This document shows, piece by piece, positions 44,601 through 53,454 of a DNA stretch of 64,000 nucleotides. Within the stretch, counting starts at the first letter, position 1; every line of letters begins with the position of its first letter. The DNA is from Plasmopara viticola. Lineage: Eukaryota; Oomycota; Peronosporomycetes; Peronosporales; Peronosporaceae. The stretch covers positions 186,001 through 250,000 of the forward strand of contig MBPM02000003.1 in the NCBI GenBank assembly GCA_001695595.3, read 5' to 3'. The notes beneath the pieces are model-generated. The model made no database searches and was not told the origin of the DNA. It worked only from the letters and a program-made list of their open reading frames with translations. Both the position numbers and the translations under genes were made by a program.

Positions 44601-44705
44601 GCTTGTCCAAAGCAATGGCAAGCTGCTGCGTAATTTTGCTTGCAAGTCACGATTGCGGGCGTTCACATCGCTCAGCAACGCGTAGCTGGCGTCAAGATTC
44701 GTCAT
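41625..44705 (-). CDS. Large unrecognised protein with an EF-hand pair
   Basis: 1026 residues, one exon, minus strand. Most is polar, charged and probably disordered. The only recognised domain is an EF-hand region at about 350-440. The first loop, DSDRDGHINRIE, has acidic or polar ligands at positions 1, 3, 5, 9 and 12 and Gly at 6, so calcium binding is plausible. A second hand is recognisable only by its helix (INYKEFVAFVTAAF) with an expanded loop, so it is probably degenerate. A run of Gln (FDQQQQQ) follows. A tandem block ADNNRDISVKSE, three units of 14 residues, sits near residues 531-572. The N-terminus has a basic RPRRRR segment and the C-terminus ends in Arg/Ser-rich then acidic stretches. 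It converges with G2 (157 bp between stops) and diverges from the NAD kinase gene. Function unknown. Confidence 0.7.
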   Translation of the reverse strand: MTNLDASYALLSDVNARNRDLQAKLRSSLPLLWTSNALVMKRTTRPRRRRVVADQSANGEADQMLLAVELQSSQQASRRYKRRVEWEVARRIARVDRELQQYPPAQRFWNQKRREVASPRTLSFKERARLPKTTQARDTEPKRVNVMGKNGRNEAKAKATVHHHELKSGMRPEVTLNAAPEVQCELKDVATSPLHGLVREIEQIEDTEAVTKAQPQAKIGVSGTRDTSLSDKTVVKKTPNDEAHLEATKPQKKRGASDVHVENPSFKNTVDACERSSGSEDGPLKNEISTFDILACNEEDDSPIEVERRVQKIERMEPSSSSFGRQVLSDFRTVPSVASWNAQPIHCGGTGNPAEKRLSPDVLRRLFSDLDSDRDGHINRIETCMALHRLQISVPTTKIISFFHNIYSFKSKDIQSYRAHHLPMKEVINYKEFVAFVTAAFDQQQQQKVQRTQRQVLKKAVQPPLLPSTSLPIYTHPKGSSRPNQSVRVYPTPISKQEIQPYEVDGDGSEQSEVGDRVLNIIPDFLVNRVLADNNRDISVKSEEQADNNRDISVKSEKKADNNRDISLESEGAAVDLVRKSLELWLEREAADGEVVSEITQELIKERPQKSKSLKKEAFIDTTGLEKAAAYYDEKMMQEDAECCSDNDASNHDNLGNWVDLLAKEQVGGMVRQFWRDKQASTNDLLAPTKDVDMPKDHLVKLMDVATNTNEHPPPEAPSAKAVQAFEDENNEKVAIACEKIVVADSNVNPEKIVFSTHFGRSIRDCISRSIHDNSSDMLRPITNIELLRRLRQERRMHQSLSNEQQTQLPCKQTRGPSVMTCDGEKMGVDVDVKSNSSSDKIFESNVSSSAEQLDFGAEQQDPTSSLTIDPAPLDQISLNPMHDLDVSCDKSSLVSYSVSSSSLSNSNLVDGMHQKIDHQLEARTRCIRHLRPRQRYRRRRSSSVSSDPDSICSAELSEGELVREEGLDLSDGELFGKWKSKCIERKNTILTRMESKEEASQNSSVESGEIPELVRLLIGSVEAGA
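42988..43113. repeat. Three tandem 42-bp repeats in the EF-hand gene
   Basis: The 42-bp period is visible as repeated GATATCTCTGTTGTTGTCTGC-like units (plus strand). They keep the reading frame and encode three copies of a 14-residue acidic unit (ADNNRDIS, then VKSE or LESE). The two upstream copies on the coding strand are nearly identical, implying recent slippage; copy number may vary between isolates. Confidence 0.85.
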
Positions 44706-45477
44706 TATTGCTAAAGATCGGGGTTGCGACGGATAAGGTCAATGACACTCCATCGTCACGATGGGGATACCAGAATATAAAAGCTTGTAAATTACAAAGC
44801 TGCCAGGTGGTTTCTAGGCTCCGAGCTTAATAGGATAGATACTAAATTCGAAGCGCGGGGGCTAAATGCTCGCGCGCTTCGGGCAGGTGCTCTCGGGCAT
44901 CTGCAAGTCTTTAACGAGTCTCACCCTCGACGCGACGGTCTCCAGCACAGGGCGCCACCTGGGCTCTTACCAAGGCAGAGCGAAGCAGAATAATGGAAGA
45001 CCCTCACGACCTCGGTGCTGGCTGCACTGCCCGCCGAACGAGACCCGACGTATGCGGACACCACTCTATGCCGTGGACTAGCCAGACTGAGCCTAGCACG
45101 TGCATACCTTGGCAACGCGATAACGTAATACAATACAATACAAATACTAAATTCTGTCGACTGCAATTGACAGTATGCGACGCATGCGGCAGGCACCTTC
45201 TGTCTCATCAACCTCCTCTGAACCCAGACTCAATAGTCCACAGCTGATTTTTTTTTAAGTTTCACGGGTCCTTGCAGACGAAAATTTACGCACTAATTTC
45301 AAAAACTTACAGACGCATCAGCATCCGCCGCGCATCGGTAATTTTTGCCAGGTGTCGCGGACGCTGGGCGGTATAAGTACTACGCGTTGATTGGTCATTC
45401 TGTAGTCGGGCAAGCATAGACCATCCTACTTGTTGCCGTCACTTGCGAACGTCGCAGCAACCCCGCACACTACCAGT
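44706..45477. other. Divergent intergenic region carrying dispersed repeat copy B
   Basis: This separates the minus-strand EF-hand gene from the plus-strand NAD kinase gene. It contains the repeat at 44851-45138. Close to the NAD kinase start are a TATA-like GGTATAAGT (about 45370) and ATTGG (inverse CCAAT, about 45389), which could form its core promoter. Confidence 0.45.
44851..45138 (-). repeat. Dispersed repeat, copy B (inverted partner of 17765-18051)
   Basis: The reverse complement of copy A, from AAGCGCGGGGG to the CAATACAATACA end. The flanks of the two copies are unrelated, so the boundaries are fairly well set. I did not see convincing target-site duplications. It sits between two divergent genes and could affect their promoters. 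Confidence 0.85.
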
Positions 45478-47969
45478 ATGTTACGGACTACGCAGCGCAT
45501 TCACCGCTTGACTCGTCAGCGGATTGCGCCGACTAGCATCCGTGTTGAAACTCTACATTGCAGCACTACAAGTGAACGTCTCCCGCGTCTGTCCGACCTG
45601 GTGCTTATCCGGCATGGCGAAAGCGAGGGCAACGTCGCCCGTCAACGCTCACTCGCCGGCGACCACAGTCTCTTTGCCGGTGAGTTTAAGCACCGTCATA
45701 GCTCAAGTTGGCGTCTCACGGACCGAGGCCGTAGACAGGCTGCATCCGCTGGTGAGTGGCTCAAGCGCAACAATCTTGCGCACTTTGACCGCTACCTCGT
45801 CTCGGAGTATTTACGTGCGATGGAGACAGCTGGCCGCATGGGTCTTCCCAGTGCGCGATGGTACGCTGAAATGCTCATTCGTGAGCGTGACTGGGGTGCT
45901 ATGGACCTCATGAGTGAGAAGGAACGGTTTGTGAAGATGCAGGATGAATTGAAGCGACGAGATCTAAACCGTTTTTACTACGCACCACCTGGAGGTGAAT
46001 CGTTGGCTGCAGTGGCACAGCGTGCCGACCGATTGCTTGGCATTTTGAATCAAGAGTGTCATGATAAGAAAGCAATTGTTGTAGCACATGGAGAGGTGAT
46101 TTGGGCTATGCGCACGAGACTGGAGAGGATGTCCCAAGATACTTTTATTGAGCTGCAAGAGTCCGGTCGTATGGTAGACCAAATCCACAATGGGCATGTG
46201 TTACATTATACTCGGAAAAATCCACAAAGTGGGAAAATGGCGCCATTCTTTACCCATGTACGCTCTGTGTGTCCTTGGAACGAGAAGTTGAGCCCCAAAG
46301 GATGGATGAAAATAAACCGGCCAGTTTACGACAATGAATTGCTATTGGCTACAGCGGAGCGTGTTCCTAGAATGATTATATCAGAGGAATACCTTGATAA
46401 GACATACAATCGATCAAAGACTCTGAGAGACGATTGCGGGGACCCGGATGCACGTTTGCACGCCAAGACTTTAAAACAGGTTTCAGCGTCTACTGAGGCA
46501 GTCACAGAGGCACCTTCCGGGAAAGAAGATCGTCAGACGCCGCTACTGATACCGGGAAATGCTATGCTCAATCTAAAAAAAGTTGTTGTAGTAAAGAAGA
46601 TGTCTCGATTTCAGCATGAATCCGAGTTGTACGGCAACACCGGGTATGTTAAAGTTTGTACGGGTATGTTCTTTTTCGATTATAAATGTATTTGTGGTTT
46701 TGTTATTATTTGTTTTTAGTGAAGCCTTGAGGAAGCAGATGTCAATGCGAGGGTTTGTGCATGATCGTCTGAAGGCGAGCCACGAACACCATATTGAGGC
46801 CGTGGACGAGATAACCAGCAGGTATGAGCTCCACTAACTTATTCTTTGTTGGTGTCGCGTTTCTGACGTGCTTCTTTTTGTTGTACTCAAAAAGTTGTAT
46901 GGAGCGTAATATTGAAGTAAAGGTTGTCTCAGCTAATCACCTGACACACGAAGCGGTAGAGAAAACGGACATGATCTTTTCCGCTGGTGGTGATGGTACT
47001 TTCTTAAAAACTGCAAGCTTTGTCACCACTCCGATCCCTGTAGCAGGCATCAATACTGACCCTAAAAGAAGCGAAGGCAATTTGTGCTGCTACCAGGTCG
47101 ATAACGTAAATCACCGATTTAGTACTGTCCTGGATCGTTTGCTTGCGGGTGACTTTAGTTGGCGACTACGTCAGCGAATACGTGTGGGTATGGTGAACCA
47201 GGATGGCTACTGGTTCGAGCTACCTCGCTTTGCTTTGAATGAAGTTTTTATCGCAGAAAGCGACGCCTCGCGGCCTTCACACTATGACATTGGTATCGAC
47301 CAGCATCAGCGTGAATCTCACCGTAGCAGTGGCATTCTTATGTGCACAGGCACAGGCTCAAGCGCTTGGTACTCCAGTGCAGTACGTCTACATGTGGCCG
47401 CCGATTCAATGCACAGTATATTGACTATTATAATCCTCGTTTGCAGTGTCAAATTTATCGAGAGCAGGTTGCGACTGTTCTCAATGCGATGGACCATACA
47501 CACACAAACGAAACAGTGACAGAGCTGACAGAATCGTAAGTATTTACCTCGATGAGGCGAAGGTTATTTGACCAGTGTGGCTGTTGTTGCGTGTCTTTGT
47601 TTAGCATCAACAAGCAGAATGTTTTTCCGGAGGATTCACGGGACATGGGCTATGTTGTTCGTGAACCGATTATTAACGCTACGTTTGGTGATATCAGATT
47701 TAGACGGTGTGTCCGTCTTGCGATTAATTTTTTAATCTTGAAAGCATATTTAAAAATGATGCCTTTGACTGCGTAGGGGCAAAGCTCGCCGAGTATCAAT
47801 GCGATCTTTAGGATGGGATATGAAGGTTTTTATAGACGGTATCTACTCCGTACCACTAGATTACGGCGTTCAGGCAGTCATGAAGATTGTTGACGAGCCA
47901 AAATATGTGTTGCGGACCGTCGATTTCTCCTCGGTGCCAAGTTCGAAACTTTCAAAGAGAACGTATTAG
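45478..47969 (+). CDS. Histidine phosphatase (PGM-like) fused to NADK2-type NAD kinase
   Basis: Six exons: 45478-46643, 46720-46821, 46895-47381, 47447-47535, 47605-47706, 47777-47969; 712 residues; every intron is GT-AG and the frame is kept. Residues 1-35 are Arg/Thr/Ser-rich (MLRTTQRIHRLTRQRI), likely a mitochondrial presequence. Residues 40-260 are a histidine phosphatase: LVLIRHGESEGN (H46 nucleophile), the YYAPPGGESL loop and VVAHGEVIW (H204). From about 380 on lies an NAD kinase of the mitochondrial NADK2 type: KKVVVVKKMSRF, SAGGDGTFLKTAS (GGDGT 454-458), INTDPKRSEGNL, LNEVFIAESDASRPSHYDI and CTGTGSSAWYSS, ending with a beta domain (VVREPIINATF, VFIDGIYSVPLDYG). NAD kinase makes NADP from NAD; what the phosphatase half cleaves is unknown. 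It converges with the WW/FF gene 79 bp away. Confidence 0.88.
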
Positions 47970-48048
47970 ACAATTTAGCGGAAGGACTCAATTTTGGCCT
48001 ATTAATCCTACTCGAATTTGCCTTTCAGCATATTCAAATGCACCGGTT

Positions 48049-49575
48049 TTAATAACGTGTTCGCGAGCGAGATCTTGACGACGAGTAAGAGTGTCGACGG
48101 CGTCGATAGGTCCTTCGAGATGAAGACTTTTTGGGGGAGCTAGACCGTGACGAAGATGATGAGCGTCGCCGACTGCTTTTTCGCCTTTGGTAGCTCCTAT
48201 CACGTTCACGAGACTGCGATCGGCTGATACTGCGATTTTGCAATCGACGAGATCGAGATCGACCGCGATCGTGCTGCGAATGGCGCGACTCGCGTTGTAA
48301 ACTCGCCTCACTTTGCTTGTTTTCTTTAATACGCGCACGACGCTTTGGCGATGACTGAAACTCCGTCTTGATCCGTGTGGAGGAACAACCACGTGCGACT
48401 AATTCGTCAAAAACGTGCTTTTGCTGAACCTTCGACAATAACGCGGGCGACTCACCACTTGATGATGCATTGCTGTAGAATTCACGGATAAGGTCCTGTA
48501 CTTCAACGCTCTCCCACTGCAATGTCTTTCTGTCCTGAGGCAAGAGACCTTTCTCCAGGAAATTCATAAGACGGAATTGTTCGCCGTCTTTTTTAAGTGC
48601 TTCAGAATTGTAATCAGCTACTGCCTTGGTATAAATCTTTTCCTGACTAGACAAGGTCAATAGTGCCAGTGCATTTGCTTGGATCTGTTTGTATCGCTCA
48701 GCATCAACGTGCGTCTCTAGTGTCGAAAGAAACACACTTAGTGTTGTGCTTGGTTCCCATGTGTCAAGCTGAAACTGTTCATTAAGTAGCTCTGCAAATA
48801 ATCTCTTCGCTTGCTTGAGCTTGCTCTTCTTTTCCACCTTCAAATCTTCTCGACGATGCTTGACAAAATTTTCGAAAAGAGCACGGCGCTCGTCCATAGT
48901 TGGTACGCCCATAAAGCGTGGATCTCCTGCGATTTGGGGCAGCGCCACCGACCACTTGCAGAGTGGCATAATATTCTTGTCACGCAGCATAGCTCGAAAC
49001 TGCTCATTTCGCTTGTGTTCTTGTGCCTTGCGCTCCTCCTCTGCTCGTACCTCTTCCTCTGTCAGCGGTAGATCCTCTTCTTGTACGTGATCGTCCTCTT
49101 TTGCCTCTAATTGCTTCTCTCCAGCCGCTTTCTCTCTCTCCCCTTCGTGGCGCTTGTTTTTTTTGCGCTTTTTGACAGCATCTTCTTTCTCCTTCTTAAC
49201 ACCCGTCTCGTTCTGACGCTCTTTTTGTACCTTCACGTCTGCTTCACTCTCCCCAACTGTTTTTGCTTCATTCCACTCACGAGGACGCTCCCAAACCGAC
49301 AGACGTGTCTTTGAGTTGAAGTAGTACAGTGTACCATTACCAGCGTCATGAGCTGTCCACACATTCGAGCGAGCTACTGCGTTTTGCAGCATCAGCTTCA
49401 TCATACACTCAGTTTCAAGCGCTGCGAGGTCGCCAGGAACTTCCCATTGGGACAAGTTTGCTTTGCGATCGTAGTAGAACAGTCGACCATCGCCATCGTC
49501 ATGCACTGACCAGTCGCCCACCACCTGCAGTGCATTAAGCCTATAATTCTTCTCCTTAGCGTCGCTGTCATCCAT
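48049..49575 (-). CDS. WW/FF/RS-domain splicing factor (TCERG1/PRP40-like)
   Basis: 508 residues, one exon. The start is the first ATG; a longer frame lacks an ATG. Two WW domains (about 22-48, DWSVHDDGDGRLFYYDRKAN then WEVP; about 73-98, WTAHDAGNGTLYYFNSKT then WERP) bind proline-rich ligands. A Lys/Glu-rich linker leads to an FF domain at about 189-245 (FRAMLRDKNIMPLCKW, DPRFMGVPTMDERRALFENF), which resembles the TCERG1/CA150 FF unit. A helical region follows, and the C-terminus (about 425-508) is an Arg/Ser domain (SRSQSRERDRS and similar). WW-FF proteins link RNA polymerase II and U1/SF1 to splicing; an RS tail is unusual for TCERG1 or PRP40. It is divergent from the coiled-coil gene with only 34 bp between start codons. 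Confidence 0.85.
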   Translation of the reverse strand: MDDSDAKEKNYRLNALQVVGDWSVHDDGDGRLFYYDRKANLSQWEVPGDLAALETECMMKLMLQNAVARSNVWTAHDAGNGTLYYFNSKTRLSVWERPREWNEAKTVGESEADVKVQKERQNETGVKKEKEDAVKKRKKNKRHEGEREKAAGEKQLEAKEDDHVQEEDLPLTEEEVRAEEERKAQEHKRNEQFRAMLRDKNIMPLCKWSVALPQIAGDPRFMGVPTMDERRALFENFVKHRREDLKVEKKSKLKQAKRLFAELLNEQFQLDTWEPSTTLSVFLSTLETHVDAERYKQIQANALALLTLSSQEKIYTKAVADYNSEALKKDGEQFRLMNFLEKGLLPQDRKTLQWESVEVQDLIREFYSNASSSGESPALLSKVQQKHVFDELVARGCSSTRIKTEFQSSPKRRARIKENKQSEASLQRESRHSQHDRGRSRSRRLQNRSISRSQSRERDRSYQRRKSSRRRSSSSSRSSSPKKSSSRRTYRRRRHSYSSSRSRSRTRY

Positions 49576-49609
49576 ATTACAATTAGAGGTATGTAGACAT
49601 TGTCGATGT
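49576..49609. promoter_or_regulatory. Start-to-start gap of a divergent gene pair
   Basis: Only 34 bp separate the minus-strand ATG of the WW/FF gene from the plus-strand ATG at 49610. Either the transcription starts overlap (each 5' UTR running into the other gene), or one true start lies downstream (the plus gene has a second ATG at 49637). No core element is clear. Confidence 0.35.
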
Positions 49610-50062
49610 ATGAAACACAAACTGCAGTGTACTCAAATGTCATCGGTGCACGACCGCAAGAAGTGGGAGACTCTACCGCAGACCAAAGAGGAGCACGAAG
49701 ATGAGCAGCTGCTATCGGACTTAGAGACAGAGCTCCGGCACGTGCAAACGCTTAGGACGCAGATTCAGCAGCGACTGAGTCAACTGTTACAGGACCAGAA
49801 GCACCTGGAGCAGCAGCAGCGTCGTCAACAACGTCAAAGCGACAGACACGACACTGGGGCTGCTACTACACGTATGATACAACTTCAGGAGAAGGAGCGG
49901 GTGCGACTTGAGGCAGAAGAAGCTAAGCGTTTACGGGAAGAGAAAGAGGCCAAGGCGAGGACTGAAGAGGCGCAGCGCCGACGAGAGAATGTCATTGAAA
50001 TGCACGATGACGATCTCGACGACTTAGACGCATTTTTGGCTCAAGACGCCGCCCAGTTTTAA
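49610..50062 (+). CDS. Small coiled-coil protein, unrecognised
   Basis: 150 residues (141 if the second ATG at 49637 is used). From about 30 to 125 it is almost entirely heptad-compatible Gln/Glu/Arg/Leu sequence, with a Gln-rich patch (HLEQQQRRQQRQ), followed by an acidic conserved-looking end DDDLDDLDAFLAQD. The regular charged pattern and the open frame argue for a real gene. I do not recognise the family. Its head overlaps the divergent promoter of the WW/FF gene, which suggests co-regulation, but function cannot be inferred. Confidence 0.6.
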   Translation: MKHKLQCTQMSSVHDRKKWETLPQTKEEHEDEQLLSDLETELRHVQTLRTQIQQRLSQLLQDQKHLEQQQRRQQRQSDRHDTGAATTRMIQLQEKERVRLEAEEAKRLREEKEAKARTEEAQRRRENVIEMHDDDLDDLDAFLAQDAAQF

Positions 50063-50102
50063 TCGTATAGTTTCGGGTAATTTATATTGGGATGCGTCAA
50101 TA

Positions 50103-50700
50103 TCACGCGTGGTGAAAAGTATGGTCAGTGGTGAGTACGGTCGGTATGCAACCTCTCTTTGACAACTTTTCAGTAGCAAGTGCATGTCCAACGCAATAGT
50201 GTCTTGCCCTGGTAAGAAGCATCACGTTTGCATCAAGTAAATTTGCCGCATTCAAATCTTTAGCACTGTAAAGGCGTGAACGTGTGAGGTTACTTTCACG
50301 GTGGCCAGATGGTTGCAAAGCTGTCAAGTACTTCAAAATCAACATTCGTACGCGCAAGGCCATTGGTATCTACCGATAAATAATCGATTGAAGCAATGCG
50401 CTTTGTTGGATGCGTTTCTAAACAAAATGGAATTGGCGTGAGTTTCACTTTACTTGCGGTGAGGATGCTTGGTTGACCCCCGCTGGCCTCATTCAATCCA
50501 GGTGACCAGGTAAATTGCATTTTGAGTCAGTTCCGAGGAAGACGCGGTATTGGTGCAAAGTGTAACAAATCGAGTGCTCGAAACACGCTTTTACGGCTTG
50601 ACTATTGGTGAAAATAAAGGCCACTGATTTTCCGTTCTTTGAAAGTGCTAACACATCGCAAAAAGCGCTCGATAGGAGCGATATCTGGACAGACAACCGC
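50103..50700 (-). pseudogene. Possible cytochrome P450 C-terminal relic
   Basis: Minus strand, at least two frames separated by a frameshift near 50300-50360. The upstream part reads KLTPIPFCLETHPTKRIA, like the P450 'LRLxPPxPxxxR' region after the K helix. The downstream part reads ANLLDANVMLLTRARHYCVG and then HALA. The spacing of C, G and A fits the heme loop FxxGxRxCxGxxxA, with F, G and R each changed (to L, A and H). A functional P450 would need those residues, so this would be a remnant. Alternative: an unrelated chance frame. No intact copy exists here. Confidence 0.4.
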
Positions 50701-50774
50701 TTTGACTATTCCGCACGTATCCTTACTAGCTCCCCCCTCTCCCTTCTGTCTATCACCCCTACCGCTGCTTAGCC

Positions 50775-52946
50775 ATGGAGACCGCCCCCCACAAAGACAT
50801 GACTGATGCGGCGAATCGAAAGCGAAAGATGTCCGCCACCACGCCACCTACTGGCCTCAAGCGTGGCAACAAGCTGTCCCGACCGACCGCCTCAGTCGGT
50901 GCTAGCATCTTAAATGGCGTGACTCCGCCTGTGGCCACGACAAAGGGTTTTATTCACACGTCTGACGAGTTTATTGACCACCAGCGTGCCATGCTCAGTG
51001 CCGCTGTGGCGCCCACTCCTCATGGACCTGTGGAGCACATGCCGCCCACACCTGCTTTCGTTAACCGCAACGGCTTTGGCCACACACCCGAAGGCTTCAA
51101 CTCTACTCCTAGTGAAGGTTTCCCATCAAATAGCACTGTGGTTCACCATACCACCAGCTCGGCCTCTACTCCTGCAGACGACAACCAGATTGGCCAGAGC
51201 AACGGACACTCGTCGCACGCTTCGACGCCGTCACACTTGCCCCGTGCAGCGCCGCTTAATCTCCGCAACTTTGCGAATTGGGATGTTGGAAGCCGCTATA
51301 CGCTTGTTCGGCTGCTTGGAAAGGGATCGTACGGACAGGTACGACGAAAGACTGTCTTAATTACTCTTGTGCATCCAATGTGTTAATTCGTCTGTCATTT
51401 TTCTGGTTTGTTACAGGTGGCTGAAGCTTTTGATAAAGAACGCCAGCAAAAGGTTGCCATCAAAAAGATTATTAATGTTTTTGATCAAGAAATTGATTGC
51501 AAGCGACTGTACCGCGAGATTTATATCTTGCGCCGTCTGAGGTGCGTAGAAGTTTGGAAAATATCTTGTCCCGATTTGTATTGGAGTTTGTATTAATTTT
51601 GTATTTATTGCGATATGTATTAGTCACACGCAAGTGATCAACTTGATAGATGTAATTCCACCTGAGAATTATGACACATTCACGGATTTGTATCTTGTGT
51701 TTGACTTTGTGGACACGGACTTGCACAAACTCATTATGAGCCCACAATACTTGACGATACGCCACATTCAAGTCTTCTTGTACCAGCTGTTATGTGGTTT
51801 GAAGTATATCCACTCGGCCAATGTAATTCACCGTGATATGAAACCTGCCAACATATTGCTTAATGAAGACTGCACTCTTATGGTACGTAGAGGCAATGGC
51901 TGCTTCCACTTTACGTAACTTATGTTTTTCATTGTTCTGCGTAATGTCAGATCTGCGATTTTGGCCTCTCTCGTGTCATGGAGAGTGACATGTCGATGGA
52001 GGAACTAAGCAAACATTTGTACTCACCAAAAGACTCAAAGTCGCCCACAACATCTGACGGAGGACTCACATCAGCGCCATCGCCTGGAAGTGCCGCCTCT
52101 ACACCTTCGTCGTCTGGTGAGTTTCCCAAGATGCGACGACAGTTGACGAAGCACGTGGTCACTCGATGGTATCGAGCACCAGAACTTATTCTCCTTCAGG
52201 ACTATGACTTTTCTGTTGACATGTGGAGCATTGGGTGCATTTTCGCGGAGTTGTTGAGCATGCAAGTCGAGAGCTGCCCAAGATATCAAGAGCGTGTACC
52301 TCTCTTTCCTGGTCGTTCGTGCTTCCCTCTGAGCGCAGATCGTCCAACGACATACTCGGACAAGCTCGACCAGCTTAATGTGATATTTAATGTGATCGGC
52401 ACGCCTGGGGAAGACGACATCGGCAGTTTGGGTGAAGTTAAGCAGTATTTGCGAAAACTACCTAGAAAGGAGCCTAGGGATCTTCGCGAGGTGAGATTTG
52501 CGTGAATGAAGTATAAAATCGCTCTTGGTGCACTTTGCTGATTCTGTTTTCTTCTGCAATAACTCTTTAGATGTATCCAGGAGCTCCTGCTGACTCGCTT
52601 GATTTGCTGAAGCAAATGCTCTCCTTTAACCCTGAGAGCCGAATTTCGGTATGCATCAAACACGAAGTCTGACTTTTTAAATGATGTCTAAATATTCTTT
52701 TATTATAGGTCGACAAAGCACTTGCGCACCCGTTTTTGGAATCAGTACGGAGGGCCCAGTCCGAGACGGTAGAGTCCAATCCTTTTGGCATGGAGTTCGA
52801 AAATGTTCCAATAAACAAAGAGGCTCTGAAAGGTATTGTCTACAATATTTCCAAAAGTGTCGATAGCACTGACTCTAACGCATCCATGTGCAGCGCGTAT
52901 CTTTGAAGAAATTAAAATGTTTGCGGAGCGCAATAATCGGAGATGA
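50775..52946 (+). CDS. Atypical MAP kinase, Map2-like, TKH in the activation loop
   Basis: Seven exons: 50775-51338, 51417-51541, 51624-51882, 51951-52490, 52571-52648, 52709-52832, 52894-52946; 580 residues; every intron is GT-AG. About 170 disordered residues rich in Ser/Thr-Pro precede the kinase domain. Catalytic elements: GKGSYGQV (182-189), VAIKK (K204), HRDMKPAN (D301), DFG (319-321), WYRAPE. About 60 residues separate DFG from the phosphorylation lip, where the MAPK TxY is replaced by T382-K383-H384 ([15 protein letters not shown]). The C-lobe has [12 protein letters not shown] and [12 protein letters not shown], the insert typical of the Plasmodium Map2 (TSH) group. The Tyr of the dual site is absent, so activation by a normal dual-specificity MAPKK is unlikely. 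The last exon's reading is less certain. Confidence 0.88.
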
Positions 52947-53454
52947 ATGAAGTGTTCCGATCAATTAGACAGCAATTAGACAAGCGCTACCTGCTGCTGG
53001 CGTGTATGAAGATGGAGTCGGGCGAAGTGGACAACCAAATAGCTGAGTGCACTGTCGGTGAGTGTTGGCTGAACTACAATGTGAAGAAAGGAGGCAGGAA
53101 CAAGAGCGTGTAGGCTGCAATGAAAGTACGAAGTCGTTTTGAACAAAGAGCTAGCTCCACAATAAGAAGAGGAGTCTAAAGCACGAGCCTGTAGTAATGT
53201 ATGATACCACACATTTGTGATTGTGACGCACGAAGACGAGACGATCCAGACGACAAGAGACAAGAATAGAGGTCCGCTCAACATGGTCTCGCTAACGTGT
53301 TGTTTATAATCGTTCGGCTAGTCTATCGCTTCATAATACAGCGTCGAATGGGTTTATAGATGAAGAACATTGATAAGTCTCATCGTTTTACTGTCACTTC
53401 TATTTTTGTTAACCTTAAAAACGGAAGTCAACAAGGCAAAGTCCAGTGTCGACA
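52947..53454. other. Intergenic between the MAPK and TOG-array genes
   Basis: About 500 bp. A 56-codon plus frame (52943-53113) overlaps the MAPK stop by an ATGA junction but has no known homology. The rest holds the promoter region of the TOG-array gene; no clear element. Confidence 0.4.

Noticed and set aside
53446..53454. GTG start three codons before the TOG-array ATG; similar non-ATG extensions of the cathepsin, NAD kinase and WW/FF frames
   Set aside because: Eukaryotic nuclear genes nearly always use ATG, and conserved sequence begins after the ATGs chosen.
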